A DNA stretch of 64,000 nt from Teredinibacter turnerae T7901 (GTDB lineage: Bacteria; Pseudomonadota; Gammaproteobacteria; Pseudomonadales; Cellvibrionaceae), in contig NC_012997.1 in the NCBI RefSeq assembly GCF_000023025.1, positions 4,850,381 through 4,914,380 of the forward strand, read 5' to 3'. Below, in pieces: positions 37,001 through 44,881 of this stretch. Positions within the stretch are counted from its first letter, which is position 1; every line of letters starts with the position of its first letter. The notes under the pieces are model-generated. The model had not been told where the DNA came from. It was given only the letters and a program-made list of their open reading frames with translations, and did no database searches. The position numbers were made by a program, and so were the translations under genes.

Positions 37001-37202
37001 GCGTCGTAATAAAGCCGCGAACCAGTTGAGCGTTAGCCCCAATGTATGCGGTATTCACGGTGATAACCGCGTTGTCGTTGCGTGGGTACTGACGAACCGT
37101 CAACGACGAGATAGCCTGTATCCCGGCGATAATGATTACCAGGTTAACTACCAGCGCAAGAACCGGCCGACGAACAAATATATCGGTAAATACTGTTTTC
37201 AT
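34083..37202 (-). CDS. RND multidrug-type efflux pump, complete (AcrB/MexF-like, HAE1)
   Basis: A 1039-residue protein of full family length. It starts MKTVFTDIFVRRPVLALVV, has 12 expected membrane helices, and the TM4 proton-relay motif in VGLVVDDAIVIVENVERH (two adjacent Asp). The periplasmic docking segments include RSYRVIPQVKRSERLNPAQL. The C terminus is short and acidic (EELEEVPEEPEEP, then MDPITV), which is distinctive. It is 18 bp downstream of the adaptor gene in the same operon, and a terminator follows. The substrate is unknown; the outer-membrane channel is not encoded here. Confidence 0.96.
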   Translation of the reverse strand: MKTVFTDIFVRRPVLALVVNLVIIIAGIQAISSLTVRQYPRNDNAVITVNTAYIGANAQLVRGFITTPLERAISGADGIDYINSSSTQGMSTINVQLELNYDPIKALSEITSKVNQVRGDLPPEAEVPIINVQSADSQFASAYLSFSSEILEPNQITDYLTRVVQPRLAALEGVQRADVLGGRTFAMRIWLKPDRMAAYGITPVQIRQALTSNNYLAALGNTKGSFIQVNLSANTDLNTVEEFRDLVLRSENGALVRLSDVADVELGSESYNEEVRYSGMTTTFMGIWPMPNANTLDVMKLVRKELDSLRDGMPKGMDAVIGYDATEYIESSIHEVIKTLSETLLIVIAIIFLFLGSVRSVVIPVMAIPVSLIGAIFLMQLFGFSLNLLTLLAIVLSVGLVVDDAIVIVENVERHISEGQSPMKAAMLGARELVGPVIAMTITLIAVYLPIGLQGGLTGSLFREFAFTLAGAVTISGIVALTLSPMMSSKLLKEGIEDEGFAKRSASAFNAIRARYLRILDVSLRARGAIYVLWFLLSAGALAMFMSSPKELAPTEDQGIVFIMSEGASSSTIDQSKIYANALNEKLLSVPEGEFTFQITFPDGGMGGLLLKPWAERDRSVFQLLPEITADISQIGGINNFAIAPPALPGGGSFPVEFVIAATGETEDILKYAEQLQQAAATSGMFMFPPQIDTKVDVPEAELVIDRDKVADLGLSLQQVGADVGVMLGGGYVNRFNIGGRSYRVIPQVKRSERLNPAQLQDIFITGPEGKLIPLSTVARIEEKTVPRSLNRFQQLNAVKLSGVSTQSLDAALNFLETEAAKILPSDYMVDYTGESRQLRREGNKFVPAFTMALLLIFLVLAAQFNSFRDPFVILAGSVPLAMFGASIFTFLKFPVPGMGFWTDGFTTTLNIYSQVGLVTLIGLVAKNGILLVEFANKMQELGLTKMAAVREAASTRLRPILMTTVATVAGHFPLTLVTGAGAEARNSIGLVLVGGMAIGTIFTLFVIPSIYVLLAKNLHGELEEVPEEPEEPMDPITV

Positions 37203-37220
37203 GTTTCGGTTTCCGCCCTG

Positions 37221-38351
37221 TTAGGAATCTGCCGGCTGTGGGTTCTCTTTAAATTCAGGCTGTGCTTCATTATTGATAACCACAGGCGCACCATTGCGTA
37301 CTTTAAACACGCCAGTGCTCACAACCGTATCTCCTTCGCTCACACCGGCTTCAATCGCAACAAAATCGCCGAGACGCTGGCCCAGGCGCACAAATTGCTG
37401 GCGCGCCACCTGTTTGGTTTCGCCACTCTCTTCATCTTTTTCTTGCGCAACGACAAACACTGAGTCGCCATAGGTTGCGTAGCTGATAGCAGTTGCTGGT
37501 ACTGCAAGGACTTTATTGGCCTCGGGCAATACCACATCCAACTTGGCGTACATCCCGGGTAACAAGCTGAGATCTTTATTATCGAGACTTGCCTGCACGC
37601 GCACACTGCGGGTGACCGGGTCGATTTCCGGGTTAATGGTAGTAAGCTCACCGTGAAAAACTTTGTTGGCGACAGCGTCCGTTGTAAGGCGGACTTTCAA
37701 ACCCAAGGATATTTTGGGGAGATCGCGCTGCGGCAGAGAAAAGTTCACATAGATGGGGTCCACCGCCTGCAGTGAGACGATAGCGTCACCCGTACCCAGG
37801 TCGCGACCAACATTAATTAAGCGAATGCCCAAGCGACCGGCAAAAGGTGCCTTCACGGTTTTTTTATCGATCATGCTGCGAATGTTATCAGCCTGGGCAA
37901 CCGCTTCTTTGTAGCGGGCGTCGGCTGCGTCGAACTCGGATTTCGAAGAGACTTTTTTGTTGTAGAGCGCATCCACGCGATCAAGGTTAGACTTTGCTAA
38001 TGCAACACTCGCCTCCGCCGCTCGCAGCTGCGCTTTTTCTGAGGTGATGTCCTGCCGAACCAGCACATCACCCGCGCGCACTTCCGCGCCGGCTTTAAAT
38101 AAAATCTCGGTCACTCGCCCGGGAAGGTCAGCAGTAACAACCACACCCTGCACCGCCTCAAGGGTCCCCACAGTTTTGAGACTCTGTTCCCATTCCTGAG
38201 ACACCACCTCGGTGGCGGAGATAATGGTCGGAGGCATTTGGTTAGACTCCCCCATTTTTATCAGCGCCATAATTTGTGAACCTTTTACGGCAACAATTGC
38301 CAGAGCAACAAGCAACACACCAACGCTAATGGCTATTACAAACTTTTTCAT
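37221..38351 (-). CDS. RND efflux periplasmic adaptor (AcrA/MexE-like)
   Basis: A 376-residue protein from the ATG at 38351, preceded by GGAAGG; a longer frame to 38486 adds a segment with no signal. The N-terminal helix (about residues 4-25) is an uncleaved anchor or signal. Lipoyl halves (VVVTADLPGRVTEILFKAG and TVKAPFAGRLGIRLINVGRD) flank a short coiled-coil hairpin (about 95-150). The beta-barrel region contains VDPIYVNFSLPQRDLPKI, and the membrane-proximal domain includes AVPATAISYATYGDSVFVV. The order and 18-bp gap to the pump define an adaptor-pump operon. Confidence 0.94.
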   Translation of the reverse strand: MKKFVIAISVGVLLVALAIVAVKGSQIMALIKMGESNQMPPTIISATEVVSQEWEQSLKTVGTLEAVQGVVVTADLPGRVTEILFKAGAEVRAGDVLVRQDITSEKAQLRAAEASVALAKSNLDRVDALYNKKVSSKSEFDAADARYKEAVAQADNIRSMIDKKTVKAPFAGRLGIRLINVGRDLGTGDAIVSLQAVDPIYVNFSLPQRDLPKISLGLKVRLTTDAVANKVFHGELTTINPEIDPVTRSVRVQASLDNKDLSLLPGMYAKLDVVLPEANKVLAVPATAISYATYGDSVFVVAQEKDEESGETKQVARQQFVRLGQRLGDFVAIEAGVSEGDTVVSTGVFKVRNGAPVVINNEAQPEFKENPQPADS

Positions 38352-38850
38352 GAAACCTTCCCGTGAACAATATAAAACCGGCCCCAACGCCAGGTGATGC
38401 GAAGTATAAATAACCGATTGATGGATTCTGGTGAAATCAAGGAGAGAATTTGGAAACGCCATAACTCCTTGGCGCCTGCTGCACACCCGAGGAATTTGCG
38501 TGCCCGAAAACAGGGCTTACAGATGGGCTGCAGCAACACCCTGTCGAATCTTGCATCCTATATCGTGCCAACATAGCAACAGATAAGTCGAACTACAAGT
38601 AAGCGCTGACACCTTCATCGATCTGCACACTGCAGGAGGGGAAAATAGGTTGTCGGCGAGAACTGCCGACAACCAGGATTGACGCCACTGCGCTGGCGCG
38701 CTCAACACTGAACTGCCGGGCCAGATTCACCCGGGCATTTCCGTACAAGCGCGATTAGCATAAGAGAATCGGAGCGCAAATACACTGCGGTATATTGTCG
38801 CACCTGACGGCGTGAAAATGCTCCAAGCCTCACCTGGAAGTCGCACGCGG
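38352..38850. other. Intergenic region between the efflux operon and the GH5 gene
   Basis: No supported gene. The 3' end of the GH5 transcript and its weak terminator (38648-38674) lie here, as does the promoter of the adaptor-pump operon on the minus strand, whose boxes I could not identify with confidence. Confidence 0.5.
38648..38674 (-). terminator. Probable terminator hairpin after the GH5 gene
   Basis: A perfect 10-bp inverted repeat (GGTTGTCGGC at 38648-38657, GCCGACAACC at 38665-38674) with a 7-nt loop. On the minus strand only a short, interrupted T-rich stretch (TATTTT) follows, so strength is uncertain. It is about 180 bp beyond the GH5 stop. Confidence 0.6.
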
Positions 38851-40284
38851 CTATCCGTCTTTGGCGTTGGCTCGCGGTTGCAGTCCCGACGGATTGGCCA
38901 ACACGCGGCTGTGCTCGCGAATGATTTCAAGTGTGCTCATGTCGGTATCAAACACCGAGTAAAAACCTTGTGGCTCTTGCGGTGGATCGCCGAGATAACT
39001 GGTATCACCCGCCTGCCAGCTATGATCAGCATGTTGTGCTTTGCCAGCGCCTCCCCAGGCCCAGAAATTCGACCCGACCAGCGATCCGCCAGACAAACTA
39101 CTGCCCGCGACACGCGCGTATACCAACTGATATAAATTGTTGCGCAGGCTTACATCGGCCTCTCGGCTATATTCACCGCCGTCGCGCTCGAAGCCGAACT
39201 CCTCAAGCACCAATGGCATATTCAGTTGCTCAGCGTAGGTGATGTGTTGCGCGATATAGGCGTCGGTTTTGCGCATGGCATCGCCAAAGGTTTGCTGCGT
39301 TCGCGCCACATCAAACCACCCCCAGTTTTTGGGCCACAGGTGCACAGTTGCGTAATCGATACCGTTTTCTGCATGAGCGCCGAGAAAACACGCCATCATG
39401 CCCAGGCAACCCTGGGTACCTTCACTTCCGAGGCTTACCAGATGATTCGGATCGAGCTGTTTGATCAGCGCGGCCGTATTGCGGATCCAGGAAAAATACG
39501 CGGGTAAATTGTCGCGACTGATATCGCCGTCGCCCGGCCGCGGTTCATTGGCCAGCTGCCACGCCATAATGGTGGGGTCATCTTTATAGGCAACACCGGT
39601 AATGCTGTTAGTGCGCGTCAGCAAGGTTTCCATATATTGATAGGACAAATCCACCGCTGCACTGTTACTGTAAAATTTGGCAGTCGCGAGTGCGAACGCG
39701 GGCCAGGGATGTGCGTCGTCGCCAAGATTGATAAAGTCGCCACCGTTCACCCAACTCAGGTAGGTCATCATCCCGCCGGACCACTCCCAAAAATTGTTCA
39801 GGTAGATAACGGCTTTCATATCCCGCTTGGCCATTTCCGCAAGCGTAAAATCCAGTCCTTCCAGCAGATCGTCCCGCTCCACTTTACCGCGATAGCTGAT
39901 TGCCGGCTGCAGTGAATTATCCAGTGGCGATCGTTCGGCGGCACCAAGAATGCGTAAGTTAGTAATACCGTATTGCTGCAAAGTATCCAGTTCTCGCTGC
40001 AGGCGCGCGCGATCCGCCACAGCAGAATCTGACGAGCCCAGGTAGGCGGCGTACCACATGTTGGCACCTACGTATCGATAGGGTTTGCCCTGAAGATAGA
40101 ATTTATTGCCCTCGACACTCACAAACGGGCTTGCTGGCAGATCGGTTTTGAACTCGCGCCATGTGGTATTGGCAGCAGGCTTAGAATTCTGTTCTTCCAG
40201 CATTTCTGGTGGCGGTGCGCAGGCGAGCAATAATATAGATAACACGCTAATTACACCCCAGCAGCACGCTTTGGCTGTCCCCAT
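38851..40284 (-). CDS. GH5-family beta-mannanase-like lipoprotein
   Basis: A 477-residue protein from the ATG at 40284 (AGGAG 8 nt upstream; an ATG at 40338 in frame is disfavoured). The lipobox SILLLACAPP predicts outer-membrane or periplasmic lipid anchoring. The catalytic (beta/alpha)8 domain shows the GH5_7 endo-beta-1,4-mannanase pattern: VEGNKFYLQGKPYRYVGANMWY, acid/base Glu in IMAWQLANEPRPG (about residue 255), HLWPKNWGW, and nucleophile Glu in LVLEEFGFERDG (about residue 375). It should cut beta-mannan or related glucomannan. The divergent LacI regulator and the operators between them suggest induction by a mannan-derived sugar (inference). Confidence 0.9.
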   Translation of the reverse strand: MGTAKACCWGVISVLSILLLACAPPPEMLEEQNSKPAANTTWREFKTDLPASPFVSVEGNKFYLQGKPYRYVGANMWYAAYLGSSDSAVADRARLQRELDTLQQYGITNLRILGAAERSPLDNSLQPAISYRGKVERDDLLEGLDFTLAEMAKRDMKAVIYLNNFWEWSGGMMTYLSWVNGGDFINLGDDAHPWPAFALATAKFYSNSAAVDLSYQYMETLLTRTNSITGVAYKDDPTIMAWQLANEPRPGDGDISRDNLPAYFSWIRNTAALIKQLDPNHLVSLGSEGTQGCLGMMACFLGAHAENGIDYATVHLWPKNWGWFDVARTQQTFGDAMRKTDAYIAQHITYAEQLNMPLVLEEFGFERDGGEYSREADVSLRNNLYQLVYARVAGSSLSGGSLVGSNFWAWGGAGKAQHADHSWQAGDTSYLGDPPQEPQGFYSVFDTDMSTLEIIREHSRVLANPSGLQPRANAKDG

Positions 40285-40571
40285 GATGACACTCCTAATT
40301 TTGATTATTATTCGATGTAAACCCGGGCGGCAAACCAAAATTCACGCCCCCGCAGCCCCCGTGTTCACGATGTTTCTTGTAGCCTTTATCGCTGCGGGCA
40401 GCCAGGAATCGCCGTCGAAACATGACCTAAAGGCCACGTTTGTGGGCCTGTACTAAGTCGCTACCCGGCATCGGCGATACCCTGCACGATCACTGATAAC
40501 GCTGAGTTGCTACGGCACAATTCAAGCAAACAGATAAGCAGGCTATTGTTACGGGGTTTACCCCGGCGAGG

Positions 40572-40630
40572 AAAATGTAACCAATTACATTTTACTGGGT
40601 CAATGGCTTCTGTTATCTCATTTGGTTACA
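40572..40630. promoter_or_regulatory. Palindromic operator sites between GH5 and LacI regulator genes
   Basis: AAAATGTAA (40572-40580) and TTACATTTT (40585-40593) form a perfect 9-bp inverted repeat with a 4-bp centre. A second site, TTGGTTACA at 40622-40630, is the exact inverse of TGTAACCAA (40576-40584). They lie about 290-350 bp upstream of the GH5 start and 200-250 bp upstream of the LacI start. The half-site TGTAACC resembles LacI-family operator halves. Confidence 0.6.
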
Positions 40631-40825
40631 CACATGAATACATCAATAGCTGACGGTCAGACCGGTTTTTTATTTTTGCCAAGCCGCCTAAAATACCGGG
40701 AATGCAGAAAATAACGAATATCGCGCCAAAAGAATCTTTGCTAGCATGCGTTGCGCCAAGGCTGTTCCCGTGGCCTTTCGATAGCGCGAGCCCACCATTT
40801 AGCGCGCACCTGTTTAAGGAGGCTT

Positions 40826-41821
40826 ATGTCTAATATCCGCGAAGTCGCACGCCTGGCAGGCGTCTCTGTGGCGACTGTGTCACGCACCCTGAGCCACCCG
40901 GAGATGGTGTCGGAAGCCACCCAAAAGCGCGTGATGAAAGCCGTTGATCAGGTTAATTATCAGCCCAACATGCTCGCGCGCAATTTTCGCTCCGCTCGCT
41001 CCTATTCTCTAGTGGTGCTCGTTCCTGATATCGCCAACCCCTTTTTCGCGTTGGTCATCCGCAGTATCGAACGACAGGCGCAAAAAAAAGGGTATTCCGT
41101 TCTACTCGGTGATACCCAGGACTCGTCCGAACGCGAACAGGATTATATTCGTCTGGTAGAAACGCGCCTCGCCGATGGTATTCTTCAGTTGCGCCCAATC
41201 TCAGACCAGTTTCACGCAGGCAGCAAATTCAGCTTTCCCTACTTGCACGTATGTTCCACAGAAAGTACTGACGGCCCCTGCGTGCGCGTGGACAATGCAA
41301 AGGCATTCGAGCAAATGACTGCCTACTTGATCTCGCTCGGCCATCAACGAATCGGGTTAATCACCGGCCGCGAAGAAAATCCGCACACCGTGGATAGGAT
41401 GAAAGGCTTTCAGAAAGCACTGGCCGATGGGGGCCTGCCGTTCGACACGAACCTCGTTGCCAGCGGAGACTATTCCATTTGGTCCGGGGTTAATGCGGCC
41501 AATGCACTTTGCCAATCGGGAATACAACCCACCGCTATCGCGTGTATGAACGACGAAATGGCAATTGGTGCAATCCAGGCGCTAAAAGCACAAGGATTAC
41601 GCGTACCAGAAGATGTATCTGTTACTGGTTTTGACGATATCAGTTACGCCCGCTACTGCGATCCTCCGCTCACAACCATCGCTCAGCCTGCCGACCTGAT
41701 GGGCACTCTGGCGGTAGATATGCTCTTGCAGCAGCTCAACGGGGAATCGCTTCCTTGCCAGGAAAAGGTTTTGCCCTACGAATTTATTGTGCGCCAGAGC
41801 ACTGCACCCGCCGCACAGTGA
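40826..41821 (+). CDS. LacI-family transcriptional regulator
   Basis: A 331-residue protein from the ATG at 40826 (AAGGAGG just upstream; longer frame from 40751 rejected). The N-terminal HTH is canonical (NIREVARLAGVSVATVSRTLSHPEMVS) with a hinge around residues 45-60. It then has a periplasmic-binding-protein-like sugar-sensing domain (residues about 60-331) with the usual LVPDIANPFFALVI, VDNAKAFEQM and MNDEMAIGAIQAL motifs. It is transcribed divergently from the GH5 gene, so it probably represses that gene and is released by a sugar inducer. The sugar cannot be read from sequence. Confidence 0.95.
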   Translation: MSNIREVARLAGVSVATVSRTLSHPEMVSEATQKRVMKAVDQVNYQPNMLARNFRSARSYSLVVLVPDIANPFFALVIRSIERQAQKKGYSVLLGDTQDSSEREQDYIRLVETRLADGILQLRPISDQFHAGSKFSFPYLHVCSTESTDGPCVRVDNAKAFEQMTAYLISLGHQRIGLITGREENPHTVDRMKGFQKALADGGLPFDTNLVASGDYSIWSGVNAANALCQSGIQPTAIACMNDEMAIGAIQALKAQGLRVPEDVSVTGFDDISYARYCDPPLTTIAQPADLMGTLAVDMLLQQLNGESLPCQEKVLPYEFIVRQSTAPAAQ

Positions 41822-41925
41822 GCCCATTCACGCTTTTTGTAAGCCAAACACTAACGCCCGTTGTCAGCTTTAGCTAAAATGAGGGCATCTTGGTGCCATA
41901 AGAAAGAATTAACGGAGATTCGACC

Positions 41926-42483
41926 ATGAGGATATTCATTATCCCCGCAGTAATGCTTTTTGCCCTGCCCACCTATGCAGACAACCTGAGCGGCTTTTAT
42001 GCTGGCGGCAACGCAAACTTTATCGATGGAAATGCCACACTCGGCGCAGGCAATGATGTTGAGTTTCGTTCAATCGAAGCCTTCGGCGGTTACAAGCTTA
42101 ACGGTTGGGTCGGCGGTGAAACACGCACAGGACTGGGCCTCTCTGGCGAAAGCTACAGTATCGGTACCGGCGACGCACAGCAAAACATTGAGCTGGGTAT
42201 CGACTACTACCAATCTATTTACTACCGGGTTGAAAAAGCGAACCAGGTGGCCAAACTTTACGGCCTGGTGGGGGCAACTTTTTTGCAGTGGGGCCGCGAT
42301 GTTGATTATATGGATGGCTCTACGCTGGAAGATTCCTATACCGAAACCGGCTTTTCCTACGGTTTGGGCGTCGGCTTTGTGATGAACGAAAACACTAATC
42401 TGAATTTTGAATACCGCCAATTGATAAATACAGACACCGTGGAGTTTACCGTAATTAACGTTGGCTTCGATTTCCGCTTCTAA
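41926..42483 (+). CDS. Small outer-membrane beta-barrel protein
   Basis: A 185-residue protein with a signal peptide ending at PTYA (about residue 18). The mature chain is an 8-stranded-barrel-like series (GFYAGGNANFIDGNA, SIEAFGGYKLNGWVGGETR, GLGVGFVMNENTNLNFEYRQL) that ends in an aromatic strand (VGFDFRF), as OmpA-N/OmpW-type or autotransporter-unrelated surface barrels do. No periplasmic domain follows, so it is not full OmpA. A ribosome binding site (ACGGAGA) precedes the ATG. It stands alone. Function unknown. Confidence 0.82.
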   Translation: MRIFIIPAVMLFALPTYADNLSGFYAGGNANFIDGNATLGAGNDVEFRSIEAFGGYKLNGWVGGETRTGLGLSGESYSIGTGDAQQNIELGIDYYQSIYYRVEKANQVAKLYGLVGATFLQWGRDVDYMDGSTLEDSYTETGFSYGLGVGFVMNENTNLNFEYRQLINTDTVEFTVINVGFDFRF

Positions 42484-42518
42484 CCGCTTGTGCCGGGAGC
42501 TGTGATTACGGCTCCCCT

Positions 42519-42558
42519 TTCTACACTTCTACACTTCTACACTTCTACACTTCCACAC
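42519..42558 (+). repeat. Tandem octamer repeat TTCTACAC, five copies
   Basis: Units begin at 42519, 42527, 42535, 42543 and 42551, the last with one change (TTCCACAC). It lies in the 105-bp gap between two convergent genes and codes for nothing. Confidence 0.95.
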
Positions 42559-42589
42559 ACACGCCATCGCGCGATTCAAGGCGTCTCCC

Positions 42590-43033
42590 TTAACGCGGGA
42601 ACCCAAATGGGTTTGAGTCGTGACCCACCGGCCCATTTTTACCTTCTTTTTCCTCCCAACTTTCATAGTTGCTGATACGCCCGTTAGAGGACTTCACAAA
42701 GCAATTCACATAATGCACCCCGGTCGCATCAGCTTTTGCAGGTGTCGTAACTTCGAGAAAAATCTTATAGATCGAGCGACGGCTATCGTAGCGACTGGAG
42801 TGATTGTCCACCTCCATGGTTGTCATTCGTCGGCCAAATTGCTCAGCGACCTCCGCCTGACAGGTGAGTACGGCATCGGTAAATGTTACGTTCATGTATT
42901 TATTGCTATTGCCCCGCAGCCAGGCGTTAATCTCCGGGCCGCCCGCCACTAACAGAGTGGATATAACGGAAATAGCCACCACCGCGACCGCGAAGCCGAC
43001 AACCATCAAATCGCGTTTTTTAAAGCGAATCAC
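42590..43033 (-). CDS. Conserved hypothetical membrane-anchored protein
   Basis: A 147-residue protein with one N-terminal membrane helix (about residues 10-32, VVGFAVAVVAISVISTLLVAGG) after a basic RFKKRD start. This suggests a periplasmic soluble domain with two Cys (VLTCQAEVA and YVNCFVKSS) that could form a disulfide. No domain is recognised. It is directly downstream of thiI on the same strand (18 bp gap), so it may be co-transcribed. Confidence 0.75.
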   Translation of the reverse strand: MIRFKKRDLMVVGFAVAVVAISVISTLLVAGGPEINAWLRGNSNKYMNVTFTDAVLTCQAEVAEQFGRRMTTMEVDNHSSRYDSRRSIYKIFLEVTTPAKADATGVHYVNCFVKSSNGRISNYESWEEKEGKNGPVGHDSNPFGFPR

Positions 43034-43051
43034 GAACCGTGTACCTCTGCC

Positions 43052-44524
43052 CTAAACCGGCTTTTCAGGGCGGTAAACCGCCACATTAGTCGCTCCGTCA
43101 TCACGCAGGTGACGCGCATGCAACTGACTCATCACGCCCTTATCACAGTAAAGCAAATAGCGACCCTCGCGCGCTAACTCGGCAAAGCGCGTACTTAAAC
43201 TATAAAACGGAATTTCCAACGCTGCGTCTGTATCTGCTGGCAAAGCGAGCGGGCGCATGTCAATTTCCGTGGGATGACGAATATCGATAATACGGTCACC
43301 GGGTTGCAATTGTGCAACAGCCTCGACTTCTGCCTGCGGGTTGCGCAAATCTTCCATCACGGCATCGATGGGCTGCACCCGCGACTGCTCAATCGCGTTT
43401 TCCAGCCGCGAGAAATCGAACTGCGCTTCCTGTGCCTCCAGGCGGTCCAAACGTACTTTTGCAGAAGGCTTTACCGATATCACACCGCAATATTCGGGAA
43501 TATTCGCAGAAAATTCTTCCGCGCCAATTTCGCGAGATAAACGAATAATCTCGGGTTTATCCATCGCAATCAACGGCCGCAGTACCAATGTATTGCACAC
43601 CCGCTCAATCGCCGACAGATTGGGGATTGTCTGGCTCGAAACCTGCGCTACCGCCTCACCGGTAACCAGCGCCTGAATATCGCCGCGTGCGGCAATTTTT
43701 TCCGCTGCGCGCAGCATCATTCGCTTTAATACCACCCCCATATTTGCTGGGTCGATCTTCTCCAGAATCTCCTCAACCACACCCTCGAAGGGCACCGTAA
43801 CAAACCGCACCCGATGACTCGCCGAGTATCGGTTCCATAAATAAAATGCTATCTCTTTCACCCCTAGCTCGTGATCGCGACCGCCGAGATTAAAGAAGCA
43901 AAAGTGGGTGCGCAAACCGCGTTTCATCATCAAATAACTGGCAACCGTCGAGTCGAATCCACCCGACACCAGCGACAACACCGGGTCCTGGGTACCCATG
44001 GGAAAACCGCCCAACCCCGCAAAGCGACCATTCACCAGATAGCAGTAATCATCTTTAATATCGATGTGCACGGTCACATCAGGGTCTTTCAAGCGCACAC
44101 CCAACGCCTGGGTATGCTGATTCAAACCACCGCCCACATATTTTTCCGCGTCCGTAGAGGTAAAGTCGTGTTTACCGGTGCGCTTTACACGAACACAAAA
44201 CGTTTTGTTCGCAATAAGATCGCCATACAGGGGTAATGCATGCTCGTAGATATCGTGCAGCGTGGTGAACGGGTAGGCCGAGACCAGAGAAAAAGTAGAA
44301 ATCCCCGGGGTGCGTTTAAGCATATCGATAAACTGCGCTTGCACGGCATCATCGTCATCCGGCACCCGCACTTCAATACGGTCCCAGTCCTGGATAACTT
44401 TGGTGCCCTCGTGTATGCGGCGCCCGAGCAACCGCAGATTTTCCGTGAGCTGGCGGGTCCATCGTTTGCGCACCGGATGGCTTTTGATAGTGATTTCCGG
44501 AAAGAGGCGGACAGTGAAGATCAT
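43052..44524 (-). CDS. thiI: ThiI, tRNA 4-thiouridine synthase / thiamine sulfur transfer with rhodanese domain
   Basis: A 490-residue protein from the ATG at 44524. An N-terminal ferredoxin-like plus THUMP domain (about 1-165) is followed by a PP-loop ATPase with SGGFDSTVASYLMM (about residue 184), Cys in IPEYCGVISVKP (about 345), and a C-terminal rhodanese domain with catalytic Cys in YLLYCDKGVMS (about 456). ThiI makes 4-thiouridine at tRNA position 8 and supplies sulfur for thiazole synthesis. Both catalytic cysteines are present, so it should be competent for both roles. It is divergent from glnA. Confidence 0.96.
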   Translation of the reverse strand: MIFTVRLFPEITIKSHPVRKRWTRQLTENLRLLGRRIHEGTKVIQDWDRIEVRVPDDDDAVQAQFIDMLKRTPGISTFSLVSAYPFTTLHDIYEHALPLYGDLIANKTFCVRVKRTGKHDFTSTDAEKYVGGGLNQHTQALGVRLKDPDVTVHIDIKDDYCYLVNGRFAGLGGFPMGTQDPVLSLVSGGFDSTVASYLMMKRGLRTHFCFFNLGGRDHELGVKEIAFYLWNRYSASHRVRFVTVPFEGVVEEILEKIDPANMGVVLKRMMLRAAEKIAARGDIQALVTGEAVAQVSSQTIPNLSAIERVCNTLVLRPLIAMDKPEIIRLSREIGAEEFSANIPEYCGVISVKPSAKVRLDRLEAQEAQFDFSRLENAIEQSRVQPIDAVMEDLRNPQAEVEAVAQLQPGDRIIDIRHPTEIDMRPLALPADTDAALEIPFYSLSTRFAELAREGRYLLYCDKGVMSQLHARHLRDDGATNVAVYRPEKPV

Positions 44525-44619
44525 TTGATTCGCTACAACTGAAGTTAAAAAGAGTCTGTCAAAGTTAAAAGGCCTAGCAGTATAATGTTGCGCTACTCCA
44601 CCACAAGCCCGGGATTTTG

Positions 44620-44634
44620 GCGCCACACTGGTGC
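44620..44634 (+). promoter_or_regulatory. glnA: NtrC enhancer site 1 upstream of glnA
   Basis: GCGCCACACTGGTGC matches the NtrC palindrome GCACCA-N3-TGGTGC at 11 of 12 positions. Its centre is about 137 bp upstream of the predicted transcription start. Confidence 0.85.
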
Positions 44635-44648
44635 AGTACCACACTTGC

Positions 44649-44663
44649 GCACCACTATGGCGC
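44649..44663 (+). promoter_or_regulatory. glnA: NtrC enhancer site 2 upstream of glnA
   Basis: GCACCACTATGGCGC matches GCACCA-N3-TGGTGC at 11 of 12 positions. It is centred 29 bp from site 1 (about three helical turns), as in the classic glnA enhancer layout. Confidence 0.85.
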
Positions 44664-44737
44664 GCTCGATTGCAACAATTTAGCTCACTCGCACCGCAAG
44701 TCCTTGTTTTTTATGTGCTTTGCGCCATGCTACATTA

Positions 44738-44752
44738 TGGCACATAAATTGC
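44738..44752 (+). promoter_or_regulatory. glnA: Sigma-54 promoter of glnA
   Basis: TGGCACATAAATTGC carries the invariant GG (44739-44740) and GC (44751-44752) with exactly 10 bp between them and matches TGGCAC-N5-TTGC fully. Expected start is near 44764. Activation by NtrC bound at the two sites upstream is the usual nitrogen-limitation response. Confidence 0.92.
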
Positions 44753-44881
44753 GATCTACGATCCACTCATTCTTGCGTCATAGTGACTTTACCGTAAGAT
44801 CACCGCGTGGAGTCGAGTTACATTTTTGCCTTCTCGTTCCAATAACAATATTGACATAGACCATGACTCTGGAGGAATCTC

